A DNA stretch of 64,000 nucleotides from Lytechinus pictus (lineage: Eukaryota > Echinodermata > Echinoidea > Temnopleuroida > Toxopneustidae). The position numbers and the translations under genes were made by a program. Location of the stretch: NCBI RefSeq assembly GCF_037042905.1, contig NC_087258.1, positions 4,107,001 through 4,171,000 of the forward strand, written 5' to 3'. Numbering within the stretch: the first letter of the stretch is position 1; each line of letters opens with the position of its first letter. The notes below the pieces were generated by a model that saw only the letters and a list, made by a program, of their open reading frames with translations, searched no databases and had not been told where the DNA came from. This document shows positions 32,995-45,200 of this stretch, one piece after another.

Positions 32995-34017
32995 CTGATA
33001 AGGTAACTCCTAACTCTTCATAATATAAAGAATCCTACTGATCTATTAAAATTACAAAATTATAAAAATAAAGGTGAAAAAAGTTGACTTACCGACAGAA
33101 CCTCCTGTCAAAATTCCCTCGTGGAAGTCTATGGAGGATCACCAACCAAGTACCAAGAAAACTGGTCCGTCCAGATCATATCTGCGCTGCATGAAAACAA
33201 TTACCGTATCATCCTCTTTCATATAACATAAATTTCAAAGTGCAAAAAATACGACAAAATATTAAAATTTTGCCATAAAAATGACCTAAAAGTTGCTTTA
33301 AAAATACTTAGATTTCATACTAAATTTTAAACTGTCATATTTTGGATTTCCAAGTTTTTTGTTCATAATTTTTTGTAAAATTATAAAGTTCGATATAGGT
33401 ACCCTATCATTCCCATTTTATCGTATTTTTGGTTAGTTCGAAACTTTTTTTGAAAAGCCCTGTGAAGTTGAGTCAACTTTGATAGTTTTCGAGCTATTTT
33501 TCACCAGGTTCGATTCAACCGGATTTTTCTTGACTGATATGAACAAAAAATTATGAACAAAAAACTTGGAAATCCAAAATATGACAGTTTAAAATTTAGT
33601 ATGAAATCTAAGTATTTTTAAAGCAACTTTTAGGTCATTTTTATGGCAAAATTTTAATATTTTGTCGTATTTTTTGCACTTTGAAATTTATGTTATATGA
33701 AAGAGGATGATACGGTAATTGTTTTCATGCAGATCTGGACCAGTTTTCTTGGTACTTGGTTGGTGATCCTCCATAGACTTCCACGAGGGAATTTTGACAG
33801 GAGGTTCTGTCGGTAAGTCAACTTTTTTCACCTTTATTTTTATAATTTTGTAATTTTAATAGATCAGTAGGATTCTTTATATTATGAAGAGTTAGGAGTT
33901 ACCTTATCAGATAACCTGAAATGGAACAGACAAGTAGCATCATCGGCTTCCTACGGCTACGTCGCAACCTCTACAACGCACCAAGGAATGTTAAACTCCA
34001 AGCATACAAGAGCCTAG

Positions 34018-34470
34018 ACCAAAAGCTTCGGTCTCTGTTATGTTGGTTGTTCAGCTGAACTCCGTTGGCTTCACTCACCAAATACAGAGACCGAAGTTCT
34101 AGCGCGATCTGTACAGGGGACTCAATGGCCATATGTTTATGTACTTAAGATCGGATAAAACGGGGAAGTGAATTTGCGCGACAGCCGAGGTAAGTCACTG
34201 TTTTTGTTCCTTTTAACTCGATTTTTCTCCGTTTCTTGGCAATTAATGCCAAGAGGGAATATCAATTTGCATTTTGGTCGCATTAATTTTCAAAATTTTT
34301 ATTGATTAAAGACAAAAATTGAAGAGCCCCGACGGGGGGATTTTGCATTGCAAGTCCCCTAATGGTGGCTGCACGCTAGCGAGCCGTCTGTGTATGAGGA
34401 GAACTTTTAAAAAAAAATGTTAAAAAACTCCTCAAAACAGACGGCTGCCAGCTGTCTAACAAGAGCCTAG
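34018..34470. mobile_element. 453 bp insertion in the right arm, with direct repeat AAGAGCCTAG
   Basis: AAGAGCCTAG occurs at 34008-34017 and 34461-34470, and only once in the left arm, so the DNA between is an insertion with a ~10 bp duplication. It begins with a small inverted repeat (AGCTTCGGTCTCTG with CAGAGACCGAAG, 34024-34103) and contains CAGCCGAGGTAAGTCAC and inverted CAGACGGCT/AGCCGTCTG words (34382-34445). No coding frame. Confidence 0.75.
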
Positions 34471-34489
34471 TATGTCCTCACTTAGAGTA

Positions 34490-34592
34490 TGATTGTGTAA
34501 CCCCCAAACCGACCACCTAAGGTTTGCATGCTAGTATAGAAATGAAAATTAATGCAACATCAAATAAAGTAGATACCAGATTGTGGAGCAAT
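34490..34592 (-). mobile_element. ~510 bp TA-flanked MITE-like repeat, copy d, truncated
   Basis: Begins TGATTGTGTAACCCCC after TA, in mirror orientation to copy c, shares its variants (TTTGCATGCTAGTAT), and breaks off at CCAGATTGTGGAGCA. Confidence 0.8.
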
Positions 34593-35137
34593 CGGGCTGG
34601 TTTTCCCCCAGCGCCCGGCGGTGCGGGCAGTCCCATATCGTGCCATTAATGTAACTTCCCAATTTCATGACGCCAGTTGATATTTAACATTTTTTATTTC
34701 ATTATTTACGGACCCCATTTCTTTATGAGGATAATGATATGATTGAACATGTCTTTGTAATTGATTCAATTTTTTTCCAAGTGCTAAATCGGGCTAAAAC
34801 AAGTCAAATTTTTATTTCAACTTTCATGCCTCAAATTAACACCCCCTTGGCTCATGCCGGGGGATTAAATAATGTTTTATTTATTACTGATTGTAGAATT
34901 GATGTATGGAGCGTACTTTATGAGGTAAAAAGAGAAAAAAACTTTCAAGATTCACAAACATAACTGGATAAAATCGAAATTTTCATTATTTCCCTTATTT
35001 AGAACACGGTGTCCTTTCAGAGACACATTTCACCCTTGTCCGACGTAAAAATTAATTAAAGTAATTTCAACATTTTATTAGTTCAATATAGGCCCCCTAC
35101 TGTCTTTTTATTTTACTGATTTTTTATAAAATACATA
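34593..35137. other. Unassigned sequence
   Basis: A short + frame (34739-34963) has no recognisable similarity or splice context. Nothing else is seen. Confidence 0.5.
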
Positions 35138-35144
35138 TATATAA

Positions 35145-36998
35145 CAAGGCTCCACATTAACTTTTTTTGGTGGTGGCCCGTTTGGGCCACCAAAACCATC
35201 AAATAATTTTTTTTGGTGGCCCGATATTAAAGTTTGGTGGCCCAAAAAATATAAAGAAACACATTAAAAATTAATAAAACAAACTTCTGAAATATTAATT
35301 CTGCAGCCACTACCACTAAGTTACTTTCACTTTATCATCTTGTATGTAAACCTTGTTTGCTGTTATTTTACTTTGCTAATTGGCTTGTGGTAAAATATGA
35401 ATTGTTTCTATCGTAAAAATGAAATGATAGAAAGAGGATAAATGAATTTTATTGTTCGCAGGTTGTGTGGACTTTTTTAAAAATCTCCGTATAGACACAC
35501 ACTCATAATGGTAAAGTAAATAATTAGTGCATAGCAAACTCAGATAGATGTACAAAACAATGGTTTTTCATTTCTTCCTCTTTGAATCCTAAAACCTAGA
35601 TTATGCAGGCCCCAAATCCAGTTTATTTCTGTTTTCTCTTTTGCAGCATATTATAGCTGGAGAAAATCACAGAAAAATATGCTGCAAAATTAGAACAATG
35701 CATAAAAGGGGGAAACAAGTGAAAATAATTTTCAAAAAGTATATTACAAAAAGAAAACAAAAAGGATAAAAGAAATAAGTGAAATAAAACAAAAGAAAGA
35801 AAATGAAGAAAGAACAGGGAAAAAAAGAAAAGAAAAATTTAGAGAGAAAAAAAAGAAAAGAAAGTGAAAGAAAAATGAATGAAACAAAATTAATATAAAC
35901 ATGGGGAAAAGGGGAAAATTAAGAAGCCATTACGAATATTTTTAACAGCTGTGGCAACAGTCTATTCTGACTGGAATATATTTAAAAGCCAAGCAAATAA
36001 TTTTCACTTACCTTCTGGGAATGGCACATTTCTATTTCTATATCCTTTAGTTTGTATTATTTTATTTTCAGTAGAAACATATTTTTTAATCAGGCATATT
36101 CAATGGGAAGGGGTATAAATGGTTTAACCACTTTAAAAAAAATAAAAGAAAAAAAATTAGAAAACGGCAAAAGTTATATCTGGAAAAAAAGTGTGAGAAA
36201 AGTCCTTCCCTATATTTGCCAAAATGTTGGCAAAATTCACACTTCATATCAATGAAATGCCTTCCCAGAGTATTTACTTTCTCAAGAGTGGTTTAAGAAG
36301 TCATTTATAAACAAGAAAGAAAGAAACTGTCTGTTTATTTTTGGCTAGAAAAGACACAGCTTCGAAAGAAACCAAGTATCAACATACATACAAATGCACA
36401 CGTGGGACTGTGATGTACTTGCCTATGTGTTTTTATGTGTATTAATTCATTTGGAAATCGGTCTTTTGTAGTCAAAAGAGAGGTCATAATTCCTCTTCTT
36501 AATGCTTGCAAATAATCAGGGTACACCAAATTTTCGTAATATAGACTGTAGAATGTCATTTCATTGGTGTAAAATGTGACTTTGACTCAGATTTTCAAAG
36601 TTCTGTGGAAGATTTCTTAGCAGCAACATTTTTTATCGCAGCTCCCGGAGTCTGAATAGGCTGAGCTAGATCTAGAGCACAGCTGTATGCAGTGGCTTCA
36701 TGTAAAGCTCACGCCAGCCTGCCGGCGCGGCTGGCTGGATAATAGCTACTGTATGCTATAGCTGTAGGCCTAATATGCAAACTTTGTGTGTGTGTATTTG
36801 TGTGTAGATCAACAAAAAGGGCGCATGACGCACTGGGTTGCAATTTGAACTTTAGAAAGTTGATAAATGCGTGCAAAATCGGGGGGAAAATGGTGCTACT
36901 TTGAAAATTATTGGTTGCCCGATTCGGGCCACCAAAACTGCCCAAGGTGAATTTCTGGTGGCCCCGGGCCACGGGGCCACCGCTAATGTCGAGCCTTG
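35145..36998. mobile_element. 1.85 kb TIR element (hAT-like?), non-autonomous
   Basis: Starts CAAGGCTCCACATTA and ends TAATGTCGAGCCTTG; both flanks are TATATAA (35138-35144 and 36999-37005), a 7 bp direct repeat in AT-rich DNA. Inside the ends, imperfect inverted GTGGCCC...GGGCCACCA words occur on both sides. The interior has A-rich DNA (35690-35900) and no transposase. Superfamily assignment is a guess from the target duplication length. Confidence 0.7.
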
Positions 36999-37005
36999 TA
37001 TATAA

Positions 37006-40000
37006 TGATGATTTTGCAAATTGTGCGTTAATATGTTATATGTTGAGGTAAAAATAGGGTTTGAATGGAGTAAAGAAATCAACAGTGTCTGATTGTATGA
37101 GACTAAAAAGGAAAATATGAGAGGCTGCCTGTGAAAAGTCTAATTTATTTATTTCATTTGTCAGATATAATGCAAGGAATACAAATGTTAGTGTTTAGAG
37201 TATAAACATACCTCAGTTGCATGATGAGTAACCGAAGACAAGGAAAATATGAAAATTACTGCAAACATGTCCAAGTGGATAAAGTAGTGCTTTTCAATAA
37301 CAATTAAAACATAAAAAAGGTGTGTAATCCGCAATGGAAAAAATACTATTTACAGAAATAATGCTAAATATTACAATGATCATAAATGCTGGTCATCTTA
37401 AGTTGATCACTTAATTTATGGAAGCTTATATAAGAATATAAGGTTTAAGAATATAAAAAATGTATGTTCAACATTTCAAAGTTGAGGAGTAGAGACTACA
37501 TTATTGCTTTAACATTACATAGGGGCCGAAAGGGGCCTACCCTACGATTTAAAATGCGCCTCTTCGTATGGATTTTCCATAATCTTTTCTTCAATGAACT
37601 AGCTTATCTTCATTTGTAATAATTGTGATGGATTCGTAAGCTATAGGCCTAATCTGTATCTTAAATTCAATTAGCTATTTTGTTACTGCAGATTTTTTGT
37701 TTTGTTTCACTGTTTCACATCTCAAGTTAGCCCAAATCTGACAATTAATTTTTATTGATTAAAATTAATCTCAGCAAAAAAAATAATTCTAATGAAAATG
37801 AAATAAAAATAAATAAATGATTTACCAAGTTTAACATTTTAGTTTTGTATCATGTTTTTTTTTTTTGCTTAAAGTTATAAACTCATTTTTTACCTTAATT
37901 TCTTTTAAAGAAATTTGTTTTCATGTTGTTTAATTATCTATAATGAGAAAGCATGAGGGGTCAGAGAGATAGTGCCACCCATTTCGATATTTCAAAAAAA
38001 AATAATGGAAATGGTCTGGGGATAGGACGGAGAATAAAAGAAAACATTAAAAAAAATATTTGGGCCTACATTACCCCGGACATAATGCCCGGAGAAGTTA
38101 AAATGACATCTGTTTTTGGTTGTCTTGCCGTGCAAAAAGACGACCTGGAATTGATGACAACTAGCCCCCATATATAAAAAATAACTTGGCGCCATCCCAG
38201 ATAAAATGCATCAGTGTGCAACCCCAAAAATTTTTTAAAGGTGATATGTCAGTGTGGCTTGCCGTAAACGCATTTTCTCTCAATGCCGACGGTGGCGGGC
38301 AGTGTGCAAAGAAGATCATGCCTACGTAGGACATGTCTGGAGGTGTCTTTCCAAGGACCATTCTTCGTATCGCCCAAATCGGCATTGTGAAACAGTTGAG
38401 CGATATCTCGTTCTTACGTAGAATGGTTCTACAAAAGACCCTTTCATGCAACAGGCCCCAGGAGGCTTCTAGAGAGTAAAAAATAATTTACTTACGTTTG
38501 TGCTTACTCTCCACAAAGCCAGGGATTCCATTCATCTGCATGTACTGCCAAAATAAAAAAAAACTGAAACTTTTGCCCCCGGGCCGAGATTTCTAATTCT
38601 ACTTGAATTTTAAAAGATCTAGCCCTACCCTAAAAATAAATCATGTAAATAGGATAAAACTTCATTTCCGACATTTCTACGCTATCGATTTCATTTTTAG
38701 GTCTAGATCTAGACTAATAAAATGCGCAAATATCAGACACTTTTGTCCTAAGCATAATTGGACCAAAACAAAAAATGCAATCATTGAATCAAATAAAAAT
38801 CATGTGTGAAGACTATTTCCGTACTACAAATGTTGAAATGTCATAAAAAAAAAGAATTGAATAAGGTAAATGGAAATCATTTACTTACTACTACTAGAAC
38901 TTAGAAGCTTGGTTTTTGCCAAATATCGGACGCAGTTTTCAAATATCGGGCACTTAAAGTTGTGCACTGCAATCAATTTTAAATCGCGCTCCAAACCCCA
39001 AAATAATAACGTGATGAGAAAATAACTTACAATCAGCTGCGCAAATTGCAAATGCTGATTTTGATTATTACTAGATATAGAAATCAGTAAATACGAATTA
39101 ATGGGGCCAATATGTCAGATGTTTGGGGGAGTGCCATATTTGAAAGGGTGTCGAACTCGAATTTAGCCATTGCAGATTTTCTTGCGATAGATCGAACATG
39201 TGCGATCTTGGCGGCGATATTTCCGGCGGAAATCACTTCCCCATAATAGATTTTTTTTGGTCATCAATGTTTTGGAGTCCATTTTATCACAGTAAGACTA
39301 AGACATGCCTTTTTTTAAGCAATATCATTGTTTTAATTTCAAATTTGCTTTCCCCTTTTTTTGCCATTTCGTTGTCGAAACGGTGAGTCTAACTTTCGGT
39401 TAGAAAAGGTAATTAAGGAAAGAAAGGTTCCCAGGAAATCGTGGAAGACCAGTCCTGCCGTGTATTAAAACGTTATCCTGGCAAGCCTGCTCAAGGTGCA
39501 TTTCGAGGGTGTCTCAGGAGTACAAGTACATGTGTATGTCCAATGAGAAACGCAGTTTTATACTTACAGCTATCTTGTCTCATTCAACCAATGAAAATCA
39601 ATTCCACTAGGAGATGTGTCAGAGCCAAAAAGGAGTGAGATTGCGTCGATTTATTGACTTCAAATACGCCTGCACGCTGCCGTGTCTTTACTAAACAGAC
39701 TCTACGGACATTTCTTTTTAAAAAATGGCGATACCCCTATCTTTTTATCGATGTCAATATCTTATCATTTCAAAGGCAACATTAGTCAAGAGTCTTATGA
39801 AATAATTGTTAATTTTACAGGAATTATTTTTTTTCTTCAATTTTCATTTCACAATTTGGAGATAATTCACCTAGAAATATTGCTGAAATGAACGTTGCAG
39901 AGATTTAGCCCCCACCCTATTTTAATTTTTTTTTAAAGTGACATTGGGGCAACCACATCATTTGCTTTGCAGTTGTAATTACGTTGCGTAATTGCGTTGG

Positions 40001-40755
40001 ATATGTAGCAAATCGTTTTTACTTCAGTTCAGGCCTAAATGTAGATATATGCAAGATAAAATTTTATCACAGATAAAATTTTAATAAAATGTCACCTCAG
40101 AATACCAATGTCATTTTAAGATATGAAACAAATATTTTAAAGATTAAATGACCTCAGAATACCACCCCTGGACATACATTCCTTACTCCGTACGGCATGG
40201 TGGTGAGTGGTATTACCAACCACTTTTCATAAAGTCAATCATCAAAATTACAAAAAAAAAACCCTGTGCCTATTCCACGGCATGCATGTCATTTAGTTTG
40301 TATAGGGATGATAACAAGAATATGAAATCAAAATTAGGTCCCTAGACAGCGATTTATTTTTGTAAGTAAGCTTGGAGGGAGGGGGGGTCTAGACCTAGAC
40401 AGTGCATGGAGAGGCGTAATTTTTCATGAGGAATTCACTTATAAATCTATCACATTTTGTTTTTCTGCCAAGGCAAGGTACATGCAATGCTACTGCCGCC
40501 AATGTAAACAAAAGAAATTGGTCACGTTCATCTGGAGACTGTCTTTGAAATTAGATGTAGATACCAAAAATAATATACTGAAGTAATACTGGAGTTTGTA
40601 GGCTACATCGTTATCCACCAATAGAGGGCCTCAAAAATATAAAATTACAGGTTTTGAACATGTGATGCAAGCTAGTGAACATAAGCGGGACAATACGCCT
40701 TCATGCCTGAACACTTATTGTTGCTGAGCTTTGTCTGACAATGAGATCTATTTCC
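37006..40755. other. Unassigned 3.7 kb, one possible small exon at 38544-38496 (-)
   Basis: AT-rich with scattered T runs. I find no convincing coding frame longer than ~75 codons. On the minus strand 38544-38496 is a 49 bp open piece (YMQMNGIPGFVESKHK) with TTTTGGCAG before and GTAAGT after; its end phase (1) would fit the possible exon at 30499-30354. The link is speculative because mobile elements lie between them. Confidence 0.3.
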
Positions 40756-40757
40756 AT

Positions 40758-41085
40758 GTCACCTGTAATAATAATAAAGGAGCATTTATATTGCGCAGCT
40801 ACTATATTCTGCTACGCATAACAAAATGAATGATGCAAATTATAGAGTATTACTGAAAAGAAAAGTCTTCGGATGCATTTTAAACATACTAACTGCGGAT
40901 GATTCCCTTATAGAGTGTGGGAGTATATTCCATAAATTGGGAGCCGCGTATGCAAATGCTCTATCACCAAGGGTAGGTGTTGATCTTCCAGAAGAATATT
41001 TCGAGAGAGTGTTATCTTTCGAGCTGATGACTTCAATTGTAAGAGTGCAAGGCTGTCTTCTTTTACCTGAGTGTGTAGGCCTAAT
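40758..41085 (-). mobile_element. L2/CR1-like LINE ORF2 tail and 3' end
   Basis: The minus frame reads LIRPTHSGKRRQP, then GDRAFAYAAPNLWNILPHSI and SMFKMHPKTFLF, matching the C-terminal RAFSVAAPRLWNSLP...FKR-LKT-LF motif of L2/CR1-clade proteins. It is followed by a 3' region with GCGCAATATAAATGC and a TTATTATTATTA tail at ~40770. The LINE continues at 42212-42240 on the other side of the hAT-like element, which restores the reading LLNIIRPTHS across the insertion site. Confidence 0.85.
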
Positions 41086-41238
41086 CAGAGCTGCCAAATA
41101 GTAGGATTTTGTCGTATTCCGTACGATTTTTCACTTAAAATACGACACTACGATTTTTCTAAATAAAATACGATTTTACGAAAATATAGCTATGTGCATC
41201 CGTGTATTATGTGTGTGTATATCTCATTGGCATTACGT

Positions 41239-41279
41239 ACGTAATACCGCGCTCGTATATAGCGAGCGCGGTATTACGT
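41239..41279. repeat. 17 bp perfect inverted repeat with 7 bp loop
   Basis: ACGTAATACCGCGCTCG, TATATAG, CGAGCGCGGTATTACGT. It lies in the 5' part of the hAT-like element, upstream of its exon, where it could be a transposase-binding or regulatory site. Confidence 0.85.
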
Positions 41280-41585
41280 TGTGTGTGTGCACAACAGGCA
41301 AGTACGATGTTCCCAGCGCTAGCGCAGCCATGGCCAATCCAGGACTCATGTGTGCGCGCGTGCATGCTTATGCATGTACTGTGTGCGAATCTCGCGGCGC
41401 TTTATCATCTTTGGTGCGAAGCTAAATTCACTGTGTAGCTACCGGTACGGTACTAGCGCGCTGGCCTGGCTGACGATACCGCATGCTCCGGCCGGCCTCG
41501 TACTCGTCTTGAGCACCGTCGTCGTTTGTGTCTGTGATCATATTGTGAACAACGGACAAAGAGAGTTAATTCTGTAATATTCATC

Positions 41586-41990
41586 ATGGCATCGAAAGGA
41601 TCTGGATCATCACGGAGACAAACATTCCTATCCGAATATACGACTAGGTGGCCATGCATAGTGGCCAGCAAGAAGAACGATTACACCGCTCGATGTACGG
41701 CATGTGCATGTGACTTCTCGATATCGCATGGCGGTGCGAAGGACATCAGCTTGCACCTAAGTCGGCAGAAGCATCGACAAGCAGTGGAAGCCATGAAAAA
41801 CGTGACAACACTTGCTACATTTTGGACAAAAACAGATTTTTCTGTTATCAGAGCGGAGACGCTGATGGCGAATTTTTTTATAGAACATAACTTGCCCTTT
41901 GCAACGGCAGATCATTTTACCCAACTTGTTAAGGTCATGTTTCCAGACAGTAGGATTGCAAATGAGGTAACTTATCAGTCATGCATGTAA
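41586..41990 (+). CDS. BED-type zinc-finger N-terminal exon of a hAT-family gene (partial)
   Basis: Starts at ATG 41586 after ATTCATC. The frame is open to 41990, but AATGAG/GTAACT at 41966/41967 is a good splice donor (phase 0), giving 127 codons. C37-x2-C40 and H57-x5-H63 form a BED-like zinc finger (TARCTACACDF ... HLSRQKH). LMANFFIEHNLPFATADHF and VKVMFPDSRIA after it are the conserved start of a widespread hAT-derived family. No downstream exon with a DDE domain or dimerisation domain is found before the element ends, so the protein is truncated, or the transposase part was lost in this copy. Confidence 0.75.
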   Translation: MASKGSGSSRRQTFLSEYTTRWPCIVASKKNDYTARCTACACDFSISHGGAKDISLHLSRQKHRQAVEAMKNVTTLATFWTKTDFSVIRAETLMANFFIEHNLPFATADHFTQLVKVMFPDSRIANEVTYQSCM

Positions 41991-42261
41991 TTATGTTACT
42001 ATAAAATGACGAACCTATGAATTTACCCCCCTAATCCTATTCAAACCTGTCGTATACATAATATACATGTAAAAATTACAGTTGGCACAGCAAAATAATG
42101 AGATGTATGATAGGAAAGTACACGATGGGTATGAATAGGATTTTTTGTCTAAAAATAGGATTTTTTGGGTTAAATAATAGGATTTTTGTTCAAGTGTGGT
42201 TGGCAGCTCTGCCTAATGATATTCAACAATTATGTTCATTCACTTTGTAGGCTTTCCTGCC

Positions 42262-45200
42262 ATGGCAACCTTCCAGTCAGCAGGTCAGGCCGAGATAATC
42301 AGAAGCAGTCAGAAAGATGAAGTTTATCAGACACAGCTGAGAGGCGGTATCCATGATGTCGTCCAGTCACTAATAGGTACATCACTATATAAAGCCACCC
42401 CTTCCCCCATCACACTTGTTCAGAATCGGCAGGAATCAAGCAGAGTCTTTCACGCATCTCTAATAATAACAGTTCATTGAAGACAAAGGGCTTACAAGAA
42501 AGTCCTTGTGAAAGGCTGACTGGGGCCCGTAACAGAAAACTAAGCAATTATTGTATAACATTTTTTACAAGAGATTGCATTGACTACAATGTACAATTAA
42601 TTATGAAAAAAATCAAGCATACATGTACGATTAGGACTAATTGCAAATCTTTATGTTCTGCCCTTTGGTGTTTTGAGAGGAGGATTCCTGGCTTTTCCTG
42701 CTATAATACATCATGATAAAGACATTCTTGTCCTCTGCCATTATAGTGTGTGAGTCAAAATAAACTTGCCCCCTTAAAAAATCCCTTATTTAAGGAAAAA
42801 AAATATGTCATGAACACATTGCCTCAAAGAGTATCTCCTCCCAAATAATTTGATACCATATTTATGTGGTATGTGTTAACACTTGGATGATCAGGAGGTA
42901 TTCTTTGCAGTTATGTAAATTTGATTTGTCCCAAAGTATCTAAGGCATGACTGCAATGAATCAATCCAGATGTCAATGATGTCATAATCCTGCAAGAGTT
43001 GCATTAAAATCCATTTCAAAACACTTTTTTGGTAATTTACATTATTTTGTTTGATATTCACTTTTGAGTATCAATTCTCAAGTTAATTTCATGGAAAAGG
43101 GATTTGCAAATATTTTTATTAACTCGTGTAGGATTATGACATAATTGGCATCTGGGGTCCATTCATTGCAGTCATGCCTTACTTTGGTGCAAATCAAAAT
43201 TTACATCACTGCCAAGAGTACCTACTGATAATCAAAGTGTGAAGACGTACCACTTCACTATGGTATCATATTATTTAGAAGGAAAATACTCTTTCCAGCC
43301 ACATATGATTATGCATTCATGACATATTTTTATATTGAACTGAGGATTTGTGAGGTGTCAAGTTTTTATTATAATTTTGTTTTACTCACATGGAATATAT
43401 GAGTAAAATATGTTTGGCAATTCTTTTTTTGTGAGTTTTTACATTCGGCTAATTCTAAATTTTACTGTACAGTCACCTCAGACTACAGTCTTTAATCATG
43501 GGCCACATAAAGGCCTTTAATTGTTAAAGTTTACTTCTTCAAACAAAAACAAAAAAATTGTTGATGACAATCTTGATTTCCATCTGTAGAGACGAGATTG
43601 TGAAAAACTTTGCCCAGTGTACAGGTATTGACTGAGAATGCAGTGGTGAAAAAATTTACAGTGGAATGCTTGAAATGATCACTCAATGTCTATGATAATA
43701 GTGTTGCTCCCAAAGACCCCAACAAACTAAGAAGTAGTTATGTCCATTCTAAAGACAAATTCCTAAAGAAGAAAGACCCATTGTTTATTCAGACATACCA
43801 GCTCATATATGTATAAACATATTGCTTTTGTGGGGGAATATGGGGGAAGATTAAAAGAACACCAAAGAACTCTATTAAAGATTGAAGAGACCATTCCATT
43901 CACCCAAATGCTAAACATGCCCTCCATTCAGGACATGATATGGGACAATACCTTGTATTTGACTTTAAAATTAACAGCTGGCAAAGAAAAGTGAATCTGT
44001 ATGGATAAAAGTGAATTTATCCAGCTCTCAATAGGGACTATAGCTATTCATTGTTGCTCATCTTGATAGTAACATCTGGTGAATAAAGATCAGGGGTCTA
44101 TGTGGATAAAAAAAGGATTAATTAATCCAGCTCTAAAATGTACTTAAGGTATTCATGGTCACCTTTATTGAAAGGTCAGAGGTCTATGTGGATAAGAGAG
44201 GATTAATCCACCTAAACAGGGACTCTGTGTCCTCATTGGTGCACCTCTCTTTTGTCCAGTGATCACAAGATAACAGGGAGCACGTAGGAAATATGTGACT
44301 GGTCACTTTGGTTGAGAGAGTACTCAGGAGAGGATGGACGCTTGTTTTGTACTTGTAGATTTCCTTCCTCTGGTTTTGGAGATAGGCGGCAAGCCGCAGA
44401 GTGATAAAGGATTCAGGTCCTCTCTAGATGGTGCTGTCAACATAGGTGGATTTTTAATCAGCGACATGTCAACGACAGGGAAAAAAATAATTTTTTTTTT
44501 TCGGGGGCTCCATTTTAAATTTTTTGTCAAATTTCGGGGGCTCCATTTCTACCTTTCGGGGGCTACTTTTTGCATTTCGGGGGCTCTTTTTGAATGCTAC
44601 TTTTTTGTATTTTGAGGATTACCTGTTCACTTTACTTTTTGTTTGATATTGTATGATTTTGTAAGTTATTTTTTTCATGCTTAGAATCGTAGGTGTGTGT
44701 GTGTGGGTGGGTGTGTGGGTGGGTGTGTGTGTGTGTGGGTGGGTGTGTGTGTGTGTGGGTGTGACTGTGAGTTGGAATTGGATATAAATGAATTCAATAT
44801 GTAATTTCTACTCAGTCTATTCCAGTACAATACCCTGTACTCGGCCATGTACATGTAATAAATGCCCACATTATTTATCAAATACCCTAACTTTTTGTGA
44901 AGTTCTTTGAAAACGCAGATCTCCATGAAAATTGCATTTCTCTATGGGGGAGTCTAAATTTGGTGAGAATGTATTCATTAAGAACTTAAATATACATGAC
45001 AATGAAGAAATCATCAAACTTTATTGGCAGTTTTGAATAATATACCCGAAATGTAAACTCTGTCTGAAACAGAAAATCACCATCATTGAGGCCTTTACTG
45101 AGCGAATTGTCCCCCAGAGCTCTGGCAGAGAGACAGAGCTCAGACTGGCTAGCTAATACAAGCGCCAATGCGTGTGCCTGCCGCCGGCCTTGTAAAATAG

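Larger units (their letters stand above)
32334..34487. repeat. Large inverted duplication centred near 33485
   Basis: Left arm 32334-32459 plus 32995-33480; right arm 33490-34017 plus 34471-34487. Landmarks pair in mirror order: GAGGACATACTAGGCTC, GAACAGACAAGTAGC (complement on the left), TAACTCCTAACTCTTC, ACCGACAGAACCTCC, AAAGAGGATGATACGG and CAAAAAACTTGGAAATCC. Outside the arms lie MITE-like copies c and d, also in mirror position, so the duplication included the end of the MITE. Two later insertions, one per arm, are described separately. Confidence 0.9.
41086..42211 (+). mobile_element. 1.1 kb hAT-like element
   Basis: Starts CAGAGCTGCCAAATAG and ends GGTTGGCAGCTCTG; CAGAGCTGCCAA is a typical hAT terminal sequence. 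The direct repeat CCTAAT lies at 41080-41085 and 42212-42217 (6 bp visible; hAT elements usually give 8). Both subterminal regions carry repeated TACGATTTT or ATAGGATTTTT words. It holds one BED-finger exon but no transposase catalytic region, so it is an internally deleted copy. It is inserted into the LINE tail. Confidence 0.85.

Noticed and set aside
36010..36042. A 33 bp minus-strand exon-like piece (RYRNRNVPFPE) with GTAAGT donor
   Set aside because: Weak acceptor and it lies inside the 35.1-37.0 kb TIR element; phase fit with 38496 and 30499 is not enough.
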